37,598 bases of DNA from an uncultured SAR86 cluster bacterium. GTDB lineage: Bacteria > Pseudomonadota > Gammaproteobacteria > Magnimaribacterales > D2472. This document shows positions 1 to 7,106 of this stretch, piece by piece; the first letter of the stretch is position 1; each line of letters starts with the position of its first letter. The stretch spans positions 1 through 37,598 of the forward strand of contig CABXFU010000011.1 in the NCBI GenBank assembly GCA_902511575.1, in the 5' to 3' direction. A model generated the notes under the pieces. The model saw only the letters and a program-made list of their open reading frames with translations. It did no database searches and was not told the DNA's origin. A program made the translations under genes and the position numbers.

Positions 1-873
1 GATCAATTGGGCTTAATGCTTTGGGAGGAGGTGCCTGTTTATTGGAATATTGATTGGGATAATTCCAATACCCTTAACATTGCAAAGAACCAAATCAAAA
101 GATTGGTCCAAAGAGATCAAAACAGGGCATCTGTGGTGGTTTGGTCTGTTGCAAATGAAACCCCGCTATCTTCCTCAAGAATGAAATTCTTAAAAGCGCT
201 TCTTGCCGAGATAGAGATCAATGACTCATCACGCTTATCAACTGCCGCTCTATTATCTGGTAGCGAAGAGCAGTTTAGATCCTTAGTTCTTGTTTTGGCA
301 TTGCAGGGGGCTAAATCTCAATGGGTTAGCCCAAAAGAAAAAGCTATATTTCAATTAATCCTAGATCAAGCCAATATACCAATTGATAGCGAATTATCTT
401 TTTCTCTATCAATTGATGATCCACTTGGTGAGAGTGTTGATTTGATTTCTTATAATGAATACTTTGGCTGGTACTACGTTACATTTTTTACAGATCAAAT
501 GATGATTTCTGAAGGCACTCTAAGAAAACTCATGTTTGAGGTTATGCCAGATATAAAAATTAGCTCATCGTTTGACAAACCCATTCATATTTCTGAATTT
601 GGGGCTGGTGCAAAGTATGGCAATCATACAAATAAAATTTGGTCGGAAGAATATCAGGCTAAGCTTTATAAGCATCAATTAGAAATGCTCTCTAATAACC
701 CTCAAATTCAAGGAATCAGCCCTTGGGTCTTCAAAGATTTTAGAGCCATGCTTAGACCTTTGCCTGGCATTCAAGATTTTTATAATAGGAAAGGGTTAAT
801 CGATGAGAGCGGAAATAAAAAAGAAGCTTTCAAAGTTCTAGCTGATTTTTATGAAAATAAATGGAGTAAATAA
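1..873 (+). CDS. Glycoside hydrolase family 2 (beta-glucuronidase/beta-galactosidase type), C-terminal part
   Basis: The frame is open from base 1, so only the 290 C-terminal residues are seen; the sugar-binding and immunoglobulin-like N-terminal domains lie outside the window. Visible are a TIM-barrel strand with LMLWEEVPVYW, the family acid/base motif WSVANETP with Glu at 157-159, the NEYFGWYY strand, and SEFGAG with the likely nucleophile Glu at 595-597. Both catalytic glutamates of GH2 are therefore present. About 60 residues between the acid/base and NEYFGWY look longer than in GusA-type enzymes, which may be a lid insertion. The enzyme should remove a terminal beta-linked sugar from oligosaccharides or conjugates; the exact sugar cannot be read. 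Location cannot be told because the N-terminus is missing. It lies next to the sugar-use region but is separated from it by two non-coding repeats, pyk and marC. Confidence 0.9.
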   Translation, partial: DQLGLMLWEEVPVYWNIDWDNSNTLNIAKNQIKRLVQRDQNRASVVVWSVANETPLSSSRMKFLKALLAEIEINDSSRLSTAALLSGSEEQFRSLVLVLALQGAKSQWVSPKEKAIFQLILDQANIPIDSELSFSLSIDDPLGESVDLISYNEYFGWYYVTFFTDQMMISEGTLRKLMFEVMPDIKISSSFDKPIHISEFGAGAKYGNHTNKIWSEEYQAKLYKHQLEMLSNNPQIQGISPWVFKDFRAMLRPLPGIQDFYNRKGLIDESGNKKEAFKVLADFYENKWSK

Positions 874-911
874 ATTTTTTTAAATTAATGATATTTTTTT
901 TATAAAAAGTG

Positions 912-939
912 TTGACTCTATTTCCTAAAGGCGTATATT
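912..939 (+). promoter_or_regulatory. Sigma-70-type promoter of ncRNA copy 1
   Basis: TTGACT at 912-917 and TATATT at 934-939 are separated by 16 bp. The run just upstream (about 876-908) is almost pure A/T and could act as an UP element. The start of transcription would be near 945. The same elements occur at 2094-2121 in copy 2. Confidence 0.7.
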
Positions 940-944
940 TAATA

Positions 945-1164
945 GACCAACTCGGACCGACTTACAAACAACTGCAGACGGGAGTAAGAGAGAAAGAGAA
1001 GGAAGAGACGAAGGGCGAAAGCGATACTAAGAGTCGACGATAAAAAAGAGCTTAGTAACCCACCAAGAAGGAAAGAGAAAGCCTTCAAGGAGCTAAAGAG
1101 ATTCTCACTTTAGACCCCTTCCAATCTCGAACTGAAAAGACAGAGCCTAGCTCTGTTTTTTTTT
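945..1164 (+). ncRNA. Candidate structured non-coding RNA, copy 1
   Basis: About 220 nt lie between a clear promoter and a clear intrinsic terminator. There is no ATG on either strand, GC is about 46% (97 of 211 bases, 945-1155) in an AT-rich region, and 37 of 40 bases at 981-1020 are purines. Helices that can be drawn by eye: 961-965 with 984-988 (5 bp); 1025-1031 with 1051-1057 (7 bp); 1067-1071 with 1082-1086 (5 bp, A/G-rich loop); 1087-1090 with 1117-1120 enclosing 1093-1098 with 1108-1113 (4+6 bp); and the terminator hairpin. The sequence AGUCG at 1032-1036, in the loop of the 7-bp hairpin, can pair with CGACU at 958-962, giving a pseudoknot or an alternative fold. I do not recognise it as 6S, tmRNA, RNase P, SRP RNA or a standard riboswitch. 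It may be a trans-acting sRNA or a leader RNA of the gene that starts 33 bases downstream. A match to a known marine RNA family such as an IMES motif is possible but untested. Confidence 0.75.
1141..1164 (+). terminator. Intrinsic terminator of ncRNA copy 1
   Basis: CAGAGC (1141-1146), loop CTA, GCTCTG (1150-1155) form a perfect 6-bp stem followed directly by nine T (1156-1164). This is a canonical rho-independent terminator and lies only 32 bases before the next start codon. Confidence 0.88.
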
Positions 1165-1196
1165 GCCTATAATTTTTAAATTATTGAAATTGGTTT

Positions 1197-2039
1197 ATGC
1201 AAAAAAATAAGACAGCATTAATTGTTGAAGGTGGAGGTAGCAGAGGAGTCTTTTCATTTGGCGTAATAGACTCATTCATTAAAGCTTCTTATAACCCATT
1301 TGATATTCATCTTGGTGTTTCTAATGGAGCTGTTGTGCAGCTTTGGTATTTACTTAAAGTTGCAGATTATAACTTAGATAAGATGTTGTTTTCTGCATCC
1401 AAGAAGTATGTTCGATACTCTAATATTCTATTAAATAAAAGTATAATGGATTTTGAAAAACTATATCAAGACGCTAATAGGGTATTCCCTATAGATTTTA
1501 ATCGCCTGGAAAAAAACTTAATTGGTAAGAATTTTTATATTGTTGTTTCCGATGCTATAACTGGCAACCCTGAATACATTGAATTATCAAAAGAGAATTA
1601 TATAAATGAAATGCTCGCAACTGGTTCTTTGCCTGTGTTGATGAAAAATCCAATTTTGCTTGATGGAAAAAGAAAATATGACGGCGGGATAACAGACCCC
1701 ATCCCAGTTCAAAAGGCCTATGACTTAGGAGCCAAAGAAATTGTGATTATAAGAACCTATGAGAAAACATTTATTAGAAAAACCAAATTAGAGAATTATA
1801 TTGCTGCTTTAGCAACAAGAGGTTATCCGGAGATTTCACATGCCCTTAAAACCAATACAAGCACTTATAATTCTGCTCTTGAATTTATTAACAATCCTCC
1901 GAGTGATTGTAAAATTATACAAATCTGCCCACCACACCGATTAAAAACAAGAAGAGCAACCACAAACGTAGAAATTATGAAACGAGATTATCAAGTAGGC
2001 TTAAAACAGGGTAAAGATTACCTAAGAAATAATTCTTAA
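1197..2039 (+). CDS. Patatin-like phospholipase (YjjU/YqhO-like)
   Basis: This 280-residue predicted lipid acyl hydrolase has the patatin signature: glycine-rich oxyanion loop GGGSRG (residues 12-17), nucleophile elbow GVSNG with Ser42, and the DGG motif with catalytic Asp162. Patatin enzymes use this Ser-Asp dyad to release fatty acids from phospholipids or lysophospholipids. There is no signal peptide, so it is probably cytoplasmic or peripheral to the inner membrane. Length fits bacterial YjjU/YqhO-type members. The gene sits alone between the two perfect 267-bp repeats. The ATG at 1197 lies 33 bases after the terminator of ncRNA copy 1, leaving room only for a -10-like TATAAT (1168-1173), so its transcription may depend on read-through of that RNA unit. 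No strong Shine-Dalgarno is seen. The substrate is not predictable. Confidence 0.9.
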   Translation: MQKNKTALIVEGGGSRGVFSFGVIDSFIKASYNPFDIHLGVSNGAVVQLWYLLKVADYNLDKMLFSASKKYVRYSNILLNKSIMDFEKLYQDANRVFPIDFNRLEKNLIGKNFYIVVSDAITGNPEYIELSKENYINEMLATGSLPVLMKNPILLDGKRKYDGGITDPIPVQKAYDLGAKEIVIIRTYEKTFIRKTKLENYIAALATRGYPEISHALKTNTSTYNSALEFINNPPSDCKIIQICPPHRLKTRRATTNVEIMKRDYQVGLKQGKDYLRNNS

Positions 2040-2093
2040 AACATTGATTTTAGGTTATTTTTTTAATTATTATATTTTTTTTGTATTTAGCTG

Positions 2094-2121
2094 TTGACTC
2101 TATTTCCTAAAGGCGTATATT
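2094..2121 (+). promoter_or_regulatory. Sigma-70-type promoter of ncRNA copy 2
   Basis: TTGACT at 2094-2099, a 16-bp spacer and TATATT at 2116-2121, preceded by an A/T-only run. It is identical to the promoter of copy 1. Confidence 0.7.
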
Positions 2122-2126
2122 TAATA

Positions 2127-2346
2127 GACCAACTCGGACCGACTTACAAACAACTGCAGACGGGAGTAAGAGAGAAAGAGAAGGAAGAGACGAAGGGCGA
2201 AAGCGATACTAAGAGTCGACGATAAAAAAGAGCTTAGTAACCCACCAAGAAGGAAAGAGAAAGCCTTCAAGGAGCTAAAGAGATTCTCACTTTAGACCCC
2301 TTCCAATCTCGAACTGAAAAGACAGAGCCTAGCTCTGTTTTTTTTT
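2127..2346 (+). ncRNA. Candidate structured non-coding RNA, copy 2
   Basis: Sequence identical to the RNA of copy 1 (945-1164), so all helices are the same, shifted by 1182. Here the next gene, pyruvate kinase, starts 71 bases after the poly-T run. The two RNAs cannot be told apart by their own sequence, only by read-through products. Either could be a free sRNA, an attenuating leader, or both. Confidence 0.75.
2323..2346 (+). terminator. Intrinsic terminator of ncRNA copy 2
   Basis: The same CAGAGC-CTA-GCTCTG hairpin (2323-2337) and nine T residues (2338-2346) as in copy 1. Confidence 0.88.
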
Positions 2347-2416
2347 GCCTATAATTTTATATCCATAAAACATTCGATAGCTTCACTTTAAAATTTATTG
2401 GAGTATCATCCTGCTC

Positions 2417-3829
2417 ATGCGAGTTACTAAAACAAAAATTATTGCAACTATTGGTCCAAGTACAAATGATTATTCCTCATTGAAAGGCTTGCATGCTACT
2501 GGCATGAATGTAGCAAGAATTAATATGTCGCACGCATCACAAATTGATGCTTTAGAAATAATTGAATCAATCAAAAGGGTTAACAAAGATCAGTCACAAT
2601 TATTTGGTCCTATAGGAACCTTGTTAGATACCCAAGGACCAGAAATTAGAACGGGAATCAATCAGTCTGACATTGATCTAAAGACTGGCGATATAGTTAA
2701 CCTCACAATTAGGGATGATATTGATGTAGAAACCTCATCTATTAAAATTAATTATAAAGGCCTTATTAGGAGCGTAGATAAAGGCTCTAAAATAAGCATA
2801 GATAATGGCCTACTTAATTTTAAAGTTTTGGCAAAAGACAACGAAAGCCTAAAATGCAAAGTTCTTGACGGCGGAACTCTCGGTAGCAAACGCCATGTTA
2901 ATCTACCAGGAGTTAGGGTCGACTTACCATCAATTACTAAAAAAGATCTTAAGGATATTAATTTTGGAATTAAGCACAATGTTAGTTTTATTGCTTTGTC
3001 TTTTGTAAGGTCAGCTCAAGATATATCCAATCTCAGAAACATATTAAAAAGAAAAAAGTCATCAATAAAAATTATTGCAAAGATTGAAAACCAAGAGGGT
3101 CTGGATAATATTCATGAAATTGCTCAAGCTGCAGATATTGTTATGGTTGCAAGGGGTGATTTAGGAATAGAAACTGACCTTGCTGATTTGCCTAATATAC
3201 AAAGAAGAATTATGTATGCAACTGCAAAATGGGGTAGAAGATCTATTGTTGCAACACATTTATTGGAGTCTATGATTCATCACCCAACTCCGACAAGAGC
3301 GGAAGTTACTGATGTCGCAAATGCTATTTATGAGGGGGCTGATGCTGTAATGCTTTCTGGTGAAACCAGCGTTGGTAAATATCCTGTTCAATGTATTAAA
3401 ATGCTTAAAAAAATAGCCATTAGAACTGAACATTTTAGAACTCTAGGTTATGAAAAATTTCTGCAAGATAATTCAGACTGGCAAAATATTGCCCAAGGGG
3501 CTCGTGATCTTGCGGAAAGGATAAATGCAGATGGAATAGTTGTCATCACTCGGTCAGGCCAGACAGCGAATGTAGTTTCAAATACAAAACCATTTCGAAT
3601 GCCCGTTTATGCATTTACAAATAATTATGAAACTTATTGCCACTTAAGCATAATCGGCGGGATGAAACCTCATTTCATCAAATCAATAACCAATCAAACA
3701 AAAACAGTCTTAAAGATTAAATCAATTTTAATGTCTAGCAAGAAGTCTAAAAAATCTCTAAAATTTGTATTAATAGCGGGGGTGTATTCTGCATCTCATA
3801 CTGACTCAATTCAAATCATAGCTACCTAA
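2417..3829 (+). CDS. pyk: Pyruvate kinase
   Basis: Glycolytic enzyme converting phosphoenolpyruvate and ADP to pyruvate and ATP, in the cytoplasm; 470 residues, the usual length. The sequence opens with TKIIATIGPS and RINMSH (Arg34 in the active site), then DTQGPEIRTG before the B domain, IAKIENQEG with the catalytic lysine, MVARGDLGIE with metal and phosphate ligands, and the family signature region HLLESMIHHPTPTRAEV. The usual ATQMLESM reads ATHLLESM here, a mild departure. The C-terminal allosteric domain (about 350-470) includes TRSGQTANVVS. A GGAG at 2400-2403 stands 13 bases before the ATG, a rather long spacing. Copy 2 of the ncRNA lies just upstream, and marC starts one base after the stop, so the two are probably co-transcribed. 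Whether it is of PykA or PykF type is not decided. Confidence 0.97.
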   Translation: MRVTKTKIIATIGPSTNDYSSLKGLHATGMNVARINMSHASQIDALEIIESIKRVNKDQSQLFGPIGTLLDTQGPEIRTGINQSDIDLKTGDIVNLTIRDDIDVETSSIKINYKGLIRSVDKGSKISIDNGLLNFKVLAKDNESLKCKVLDGGTLGSKRHVNLPGVRVDLPSITKKDLKDINFGIKHNVSFIALSFVRSAQDISNLRNILKRKKSSIKIIAKIENQEGLDNIHEIAQAADIVMVARGDLGIETDLADLPNIQRRIMYATAKWGRRSIVATHLLESMIHHPTPTRAEVTDVANAIYEGADAVMLSGETSVGKYPVQCIKMLKKIAIRTEHFRTLGYEKFLQDNSDWQNIAQGARDLAERINADGIVVITRSGQTANVVSNTKPFRMPVYAFTNNYETYCHLSIIGGMKPHFIKSITNQTKTVLKIKSILMSSKKSKKSLKFVLIAGVYSASHTDSIQIIAT

Positions 3830-3830
3830 A

Positions 3831-4457
3831 ATGTTTGATCAGTTACTTGAAAATACAATTTTACTATTTGTTGCAGTTGATCCAATTGCACTAGTTCCTA
3901 TTTTTGCAAGCCTTACTCAAGGCTTAAGTAAAGATGATATTAAGAAAATCTACATTCAAGCTACTATAGTTTCTTTTTTTGTACTATCTTTGTTTTATAT
4001 ATTTGGAACTGCAATTTTGGATCTCATGGGCATCTCAATGAGCTCATTTAAAATAATAGGTGGATTGTTCTTGATTGCAATTGCATTCCAGATGGTTTTA
4101 GAGCAAAGGCAAACTCGACGACAGAATACAGCAGAAGTAGCTTTGGATGATGAGTCTATTCAATCTCTTGCAATTTTTCCCTTAGCAATACCTTTGATCG
4201 CTGGTCCAGGTGCAATGACAACTGCGCTTTTGATTGCTGAAAACAATGCAAGAAATACAACAGAAATATTGATTAACTTCATTCCAATTTTAATCATCAT
4301 TATTTTGGTTGCTTTTGCGATGTGGCTTTCAGCGAGTCTTTCTAAGAAAGTTGGCCCAACAATTATTATTGTGGTGCAAAAAATATTTGGCATATTGCTT
4401 GGGGCTCTTGCAATAGAGTTTGTGGTTGCGGGTATTATTGAATCATTTAAATTATAG
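3831..4457 (+). CDS. MarC family integral membrane protein
   Basis: 208 residues with about six hydrophobic segments, opening with a helix containing VDPIALVPIF and including GGLFLIAIAFQM and PLAIPLIAGPGAMTT, the typical MarC/YhgN/YchE pattern with two related halves. It lies in the inner membrane. The biochemical role of this family is not settled; the old link to multiple antibiotic resistance was withdrawn for E. coli MarC. It begins one base after the pyk stop codon and its 3' end overlaps the convergent LacI-type regulator by 6 bp. Confidence 0.92.
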   Translation: MFDQLLENTILLFVAVDPIALVPIFASLTQGLSKDDIKKIYIQATIVSFFVLSLFYIFGTAILDLMGISMSSFKIIGGLFLIAIAFQMVLEQRQTRRQNTAEVALDDESIQSLAIFPLAIPLIAGPGAMTTALLIAENNARNTTEILINFIPILIIIILVAFAMWLSASLSKKVGPTIIIVVQKIFGILLGALAIEFVVAGIIESFKL

Positions 4458-5459
4458 GGATCTTAGCGACTCGCGAATAATTAGCTCAGATTTAAATTCT
4501 TTAGATTGATTAGCTTCTTCTAATCCATTAAATTTTGCCATCAAAATTTTAGCAGCATGATGAGCCATTTTTTCAACTGGTTGTTTGACTGTAGTGAGTG
4601 CTGGCCAAATTTCATCAGCAATTGGCGAATCGTCAAAACCAGCAAGCGAGACATCATCGGGGATCTTTAAACCCCTCATATGCGCAGACTTCATAATACC
4701 CGCTGCCATTGAATCATTGCTTGCAAAGATTGCGGTTGGTATTCGATCAGAATGAAAGATTTCTACTCCTGCATCAAATCCTGATTTGAAGCTAAAATTT
4801 CCCTGTTTGATCCATGCATTATTTACATCAAAACCATGGATTTTAATTGCATCAATAAACCCGTTAAATCTTAGATTGGAGGCTGAATGTTTTGGATGCC
4901 CCTTTATAAAGCCAATGTCTTTATGTCCATGTTTTATAATTTCTAAGGTTAATTTATAGGCAGCCTCATAGTCATTTGAAGAGACATATAAAGACTCAGT
5001 TTTCTTTGTGCTTGGTGCTATAACAGCATGCTCGATTTGATGTTTATCTAAATCTTGAAGAAAGTCATCCATATCACTTAGGGGAGGCGTGAGAATCAAA
5101 CCATCAATCTTTAAATCTTCAACAAATTCAAGAATAGTATCGTTCAATTCAGGCGACTTGTAGTCACACTCTTGAACAACTAGGTTATAACCAGTTAATT
5201 TACAAGCTTTAAATATTCCACTTTGAATGTCTGCTAAATATGATTTATTTGGATTGTCATAAAGCAATGCAATTATGAAGGATCTTTTTGATCTTAGGCT
5301 TTGAGCACTTTTATTGGGCCTAAACCCGAGTTTATCTACAGATAATAAAACCCTTTTTTTTGTTTCTTCCGCAACATTAGCTTCATTATTTATAACTCTT
5401 GAAACAGTTTTAATAGATACTTTGGCATCTTTCGAAACATCTTTAATTGTAACCGCCAT
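4452..5459 (-). CDS. LacI/GalR family transcriptional regulator
   Basis: 335 residues, standard for the family. The N-terminal helix-turn-helix reads VTIKDVSKDAKVSIKTVSRV, followed by the hinge region (FRPNKSAQSLRS) that inserts into the operator centre. A periplasmic-binding-protein-like effector domain follows (about 60-335), with GFIKGHP and ASNDSMAAGIM and a C-terminal GFDDSPIADEIWPALTTV block. It is divergent from the symporter/glucokinase/GH3 genes, with 81 bp between start codons. A LacI-type palindrome at 5510-5525 lies there, so it most likely represses that sugar set, and possibly itself, until a sugar or sugar phosphate binds. The inducer cannot be read from sequence; a glucose-related glucan product fits the neighbours. 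Confidence 0.95.
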   Translation of the reverse strand: MAVTIKDVSKDAKVSIKTVSRVINNEANVAEETKKRVLLSVDKLGFRPNKSAQSLRSKRSFIIALLYDNPNKSYLADIQSGIFKACKLTGYNLVVQECDYKSPELNDTILEFVEDLKIDGLILTPPLSDMDDFLQDLDKHQIEHAVIAPSTKKTESLYVSSNDYEAAYKLTLEIIKHGHKDIGFIKGHPKHSASNLRFNGFIDAIKIHGFDVNNAWIKQGNFSFKSGFDAGVEIFHSDRIPTAIFASNDSMAAGIMKSAHMRGLKIPDDVSLAGFDDSPIADEIWPALTTVKQPVEKMAHHAAKILMAKFNGLEEANQSKEFKSELIIRESLRSL

Positions 5460-5475
5460 TGCTTTTTAAATTATA

Positions 5476-5504
5476 TTGCCTTCTTTAACTATTTTAACGA
5501 TAAT
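5476..5504 (+). promoter_or_regulatory. Predicted promoter of the sugar symporter operon
   Basis: TTGCCT at 5476-5481, a 17-bp spacer and GATAAT at 5499-5504 would start transcription near 5511. That puts the operator at 5510-5525 over the start site, as expected for repression. Confidence 0.55.
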
Positions 5505-5509
5505 GTATT

Positions 5510-5525
5510 TTGACAACGATATCAA
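5510..5525 (+). promoter_or_regulatory. LacI-family operator palindrome
   Basis: TTGACAACGATATCAA is an even-length palindrome of the form TTGAnAnCGnTnTCAA around a central CG, the usual shape for LacI/GalR operators. It overlaps the predicted +1 of the symporter gene and lies in the intergenic region shared with the divergent LacI-type gene. A weaker partner, TTAACGATAA, is at 5494-5503. Confidence 0.75.
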
Positions 5526-5540
5526 TGGGGTAGTAAATCA

Positions 5541-7106
5541 ATGTTATTTAGTAATTTAGACATTTTTATTGTCGGTTTTTACTGTGTCGGAATAATCATT
5601 CTAGCTCAATATGTTTCTCGATCTCAACAAGGGGTTGACAAAACAGCAGAAGATTATTTTTTAGCAGGCAGATCTTTGCCGTGGTGGGCTATTGGTGCCT
5701 CTTTAATTGCTGCAAATATTTCAGCAGAGCAAATTATCGGAATGTCCGGCCAAGGCTTTGTTGTTGGTATGGCAATAGCAACATATGAATTAACGGCAGC
5801 TATAGCATTGATAGTGATGGCAAAATATTTTTTACCGCTCTTTTTAGAGAAGCAAATCTATACTATGCCTCAGTTTCTCGAGCAAAGATTCGATAAAAGA
5901 GTTAGTCTTGTGCTTTCGTTCTTTTGGTTAGCAGTCTACGTATTTATTAATTTAACCAGCGTATTATGGCTTGGTTCTCTAGCAATTAATTCATTGACAG
6001 GCTTAGATTTATTTTATGGCTTAGTCCTTTTAGCTTTTCTTTCATTAGCCTACTCACTTTGGGGAGGGCTTAGAGCTGTTGCTATGACAGATATTATTCA
6101 AGTTGTATTGTTGATCTTTGGCGGATTATCTGTCTCATATATTGCATTAAATCAAATATCTGATGGAGCTGGGGTGGTGAATGGCTTAAGCCAGGTTTAT
6201 CAATTGCTTCCTCAAAAGTTTGATATGATTTTGTCTGTTGATAATCCAGCTTACAAGGACCTGCCTGGAGTCTGGGTGTTAATCGGTGGCTTATGGATAG
6301 CTCATTTTGCATATTGGGGATTTAATCAATATATCACTCAAAGAGCTTTAGGGGCTAAATCATTACCTGAAGCGCAAAAAGGTGTCATGTTTGCAGCATA
6401 CTTGAAACTTTTAATGCCATTTGTAGTTGTGCTTCCTGGAATCTGCGCAGCTGTAATTTATCCAACGCTAGAAAAGTCAGATCAAGCATACCCAATGATG
6501 ATGTCTTTATTACCTAATGGTCTTCTAGGCCTAACTTTTGCAGCTTTAGTTGCTGCGATAGTATCTTCATTGGCGTCAATGACTAATAGCGTAAGTGCTA
6601 TTTTTACTATGGATATTTATCGTAGTTTTGTTAAATCAAAACCTACAGAACAAAAGCTAGTAAATGTTGGCAGGAATATGGCATGGATTTCATTGGTTAT
6701 TGCCGTCCTGTGTGCGCAACCATTACTTGGTAATATGGAATCCGCATTTCAATATATTCAAAACTTTACAGGCTTTTTTACTCCAGGAATTTTAGTAATC
6801 TTTTTGGTTGCTTTATTTTGGAAAAAAGCCACAACGTTAAGTGTTCTTGTTGCGGCAATTATATCCCTGATTTTATCTTTGTTTATTTTTCTTATTTTTC
6901 CAGAATATCCTTTCATCCATAGGATGGGGGTTGTTTTTTTAATTTCAGGCTTTGCATGCTATTTAACTTCTTTGTTACAAGGATATGATGACCAAGTAAA
7001 AGCAATTGATATATCAGGAATTAATTTTAAAACTGAGAAATCTTTCAACATTAGCGCTGTTATTATCTGCATTATTCTGATTATCACTTATTTTTTACTA
7101 TGGTAA
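5541..7106 (+). CDS. Sodium:solute symporter, SGLT-type sugar transporter
   Basis: 521-residue inner-membrane protein with about 14 hydrophobic segments. The N-terminal block EDYFLAGRSLPWWAIGASL and following NISAEQIIGMSGQGF closely resemble Vibrio SGLT, a sodium/galactose symporter, including the unwound first core helix and YEL with Glu83 at a position used in sugar contact. The segment VSSLASMTNSVSAIFTMD carries the paired serines that line the Na2 site in this family. It should import glucose or a similar hexose with sodium, which suits a marine cell. It starts downstream of the LacI-type operator, and its last codons overlap the glucokinase start by 7 bp (ATGGTAA), so import and phosphorylation are coupled. 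Exact sugar preference is uncertain. Confidence 0.93.
   Translation: MLFSNLDIFIVGFYCVGIIILAQYVSRSQQGVDKTAEDYFLAGRSLPWWAIGASLIAANISAEQIIGMSGQGFVVGMAIATYELTAAIALIVMAKYFLPLFLEKQIYTMPQFLEQRFDKRVSLVLSFFWLAVYVFINLTSVLWLGSLAINSLTGLDLFYGLVLLAFLSLAYSLWGGLRAVAMTDIIQVVLLIFGGLSVSYIALNQISDGAGVVNGLSQVYQLLPQKFDMILSVDNPAYKDLPGVWVLIGGLWIAHFAYWGFNQYITQRALGAKSLPEAQKGVMFAAYLKLLMPFVVVLPGICAAVIYPTLEKSDQAYPMMMSLLPNGLLGLTFAALVAAIVSSLASMTNSVSAIFTMDIYRSFVKSKPTEQKLVNVGRNMAWISLVIAVLCAQPLLGNMESAFQYIQNFTGFFTPGILVIFLVALFWKKATTLSVLVAAIISLILSLFIFLIFPEYPFIHRMGVVFLISGFACYLTSLLQGYDDQVKAIDISGINFKTEKSFNISAVIICIILIITYFLLW

Larger units (their letters stand above)
910..1176 (+). repeat. 267-bp perfect direct repeat, copy 1
   Basis: Bases 910-1176 match 2092-2358 base for base, with no mismatch or indel (constant offset 1182). 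Identity starts two bases before the -35 box of a promoter and ends about 12 bases after the poly-T of a terminator. The repeat thus coincides with one complete transcription unit. The flanks are only loosely similar AT-rich runs. It fills most of the 323-bp gap between the GH2 gene and the phospholipase gene. Confidence 0.97.
2092..2358 (+). repeat. 267-bp perfect direct repeat, copy 2
   Basis: Second copy of the unit at 910-1176, in the same orientation and 100% identical by eye. It lies between the phospholipase and pyruvate kinase genes and fills most of that 377-bp gap. Recombination between the copies would delete exactly 1182 bp: one repeat and the phospholipase gene. Confidence 0.97.

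Noticed and set aside
1114-1140. Slight resemblance of the repeat RNA to the CCGAACTC...GTGAAA region of 5S rRNA
   Set aside because: Only scattered identity over about 25 bases; the unit is about 210 nt with other helices and lacks 5S ends and neighbouring rRNA genes.
910-2358. Composite transposon or insertion sequence made by the two repeats
   Set aside because: The repeats hold no transposase and no terminal inverted repeats, and no target-site duplication is seen; their limits match an RNA transcription unit instead.
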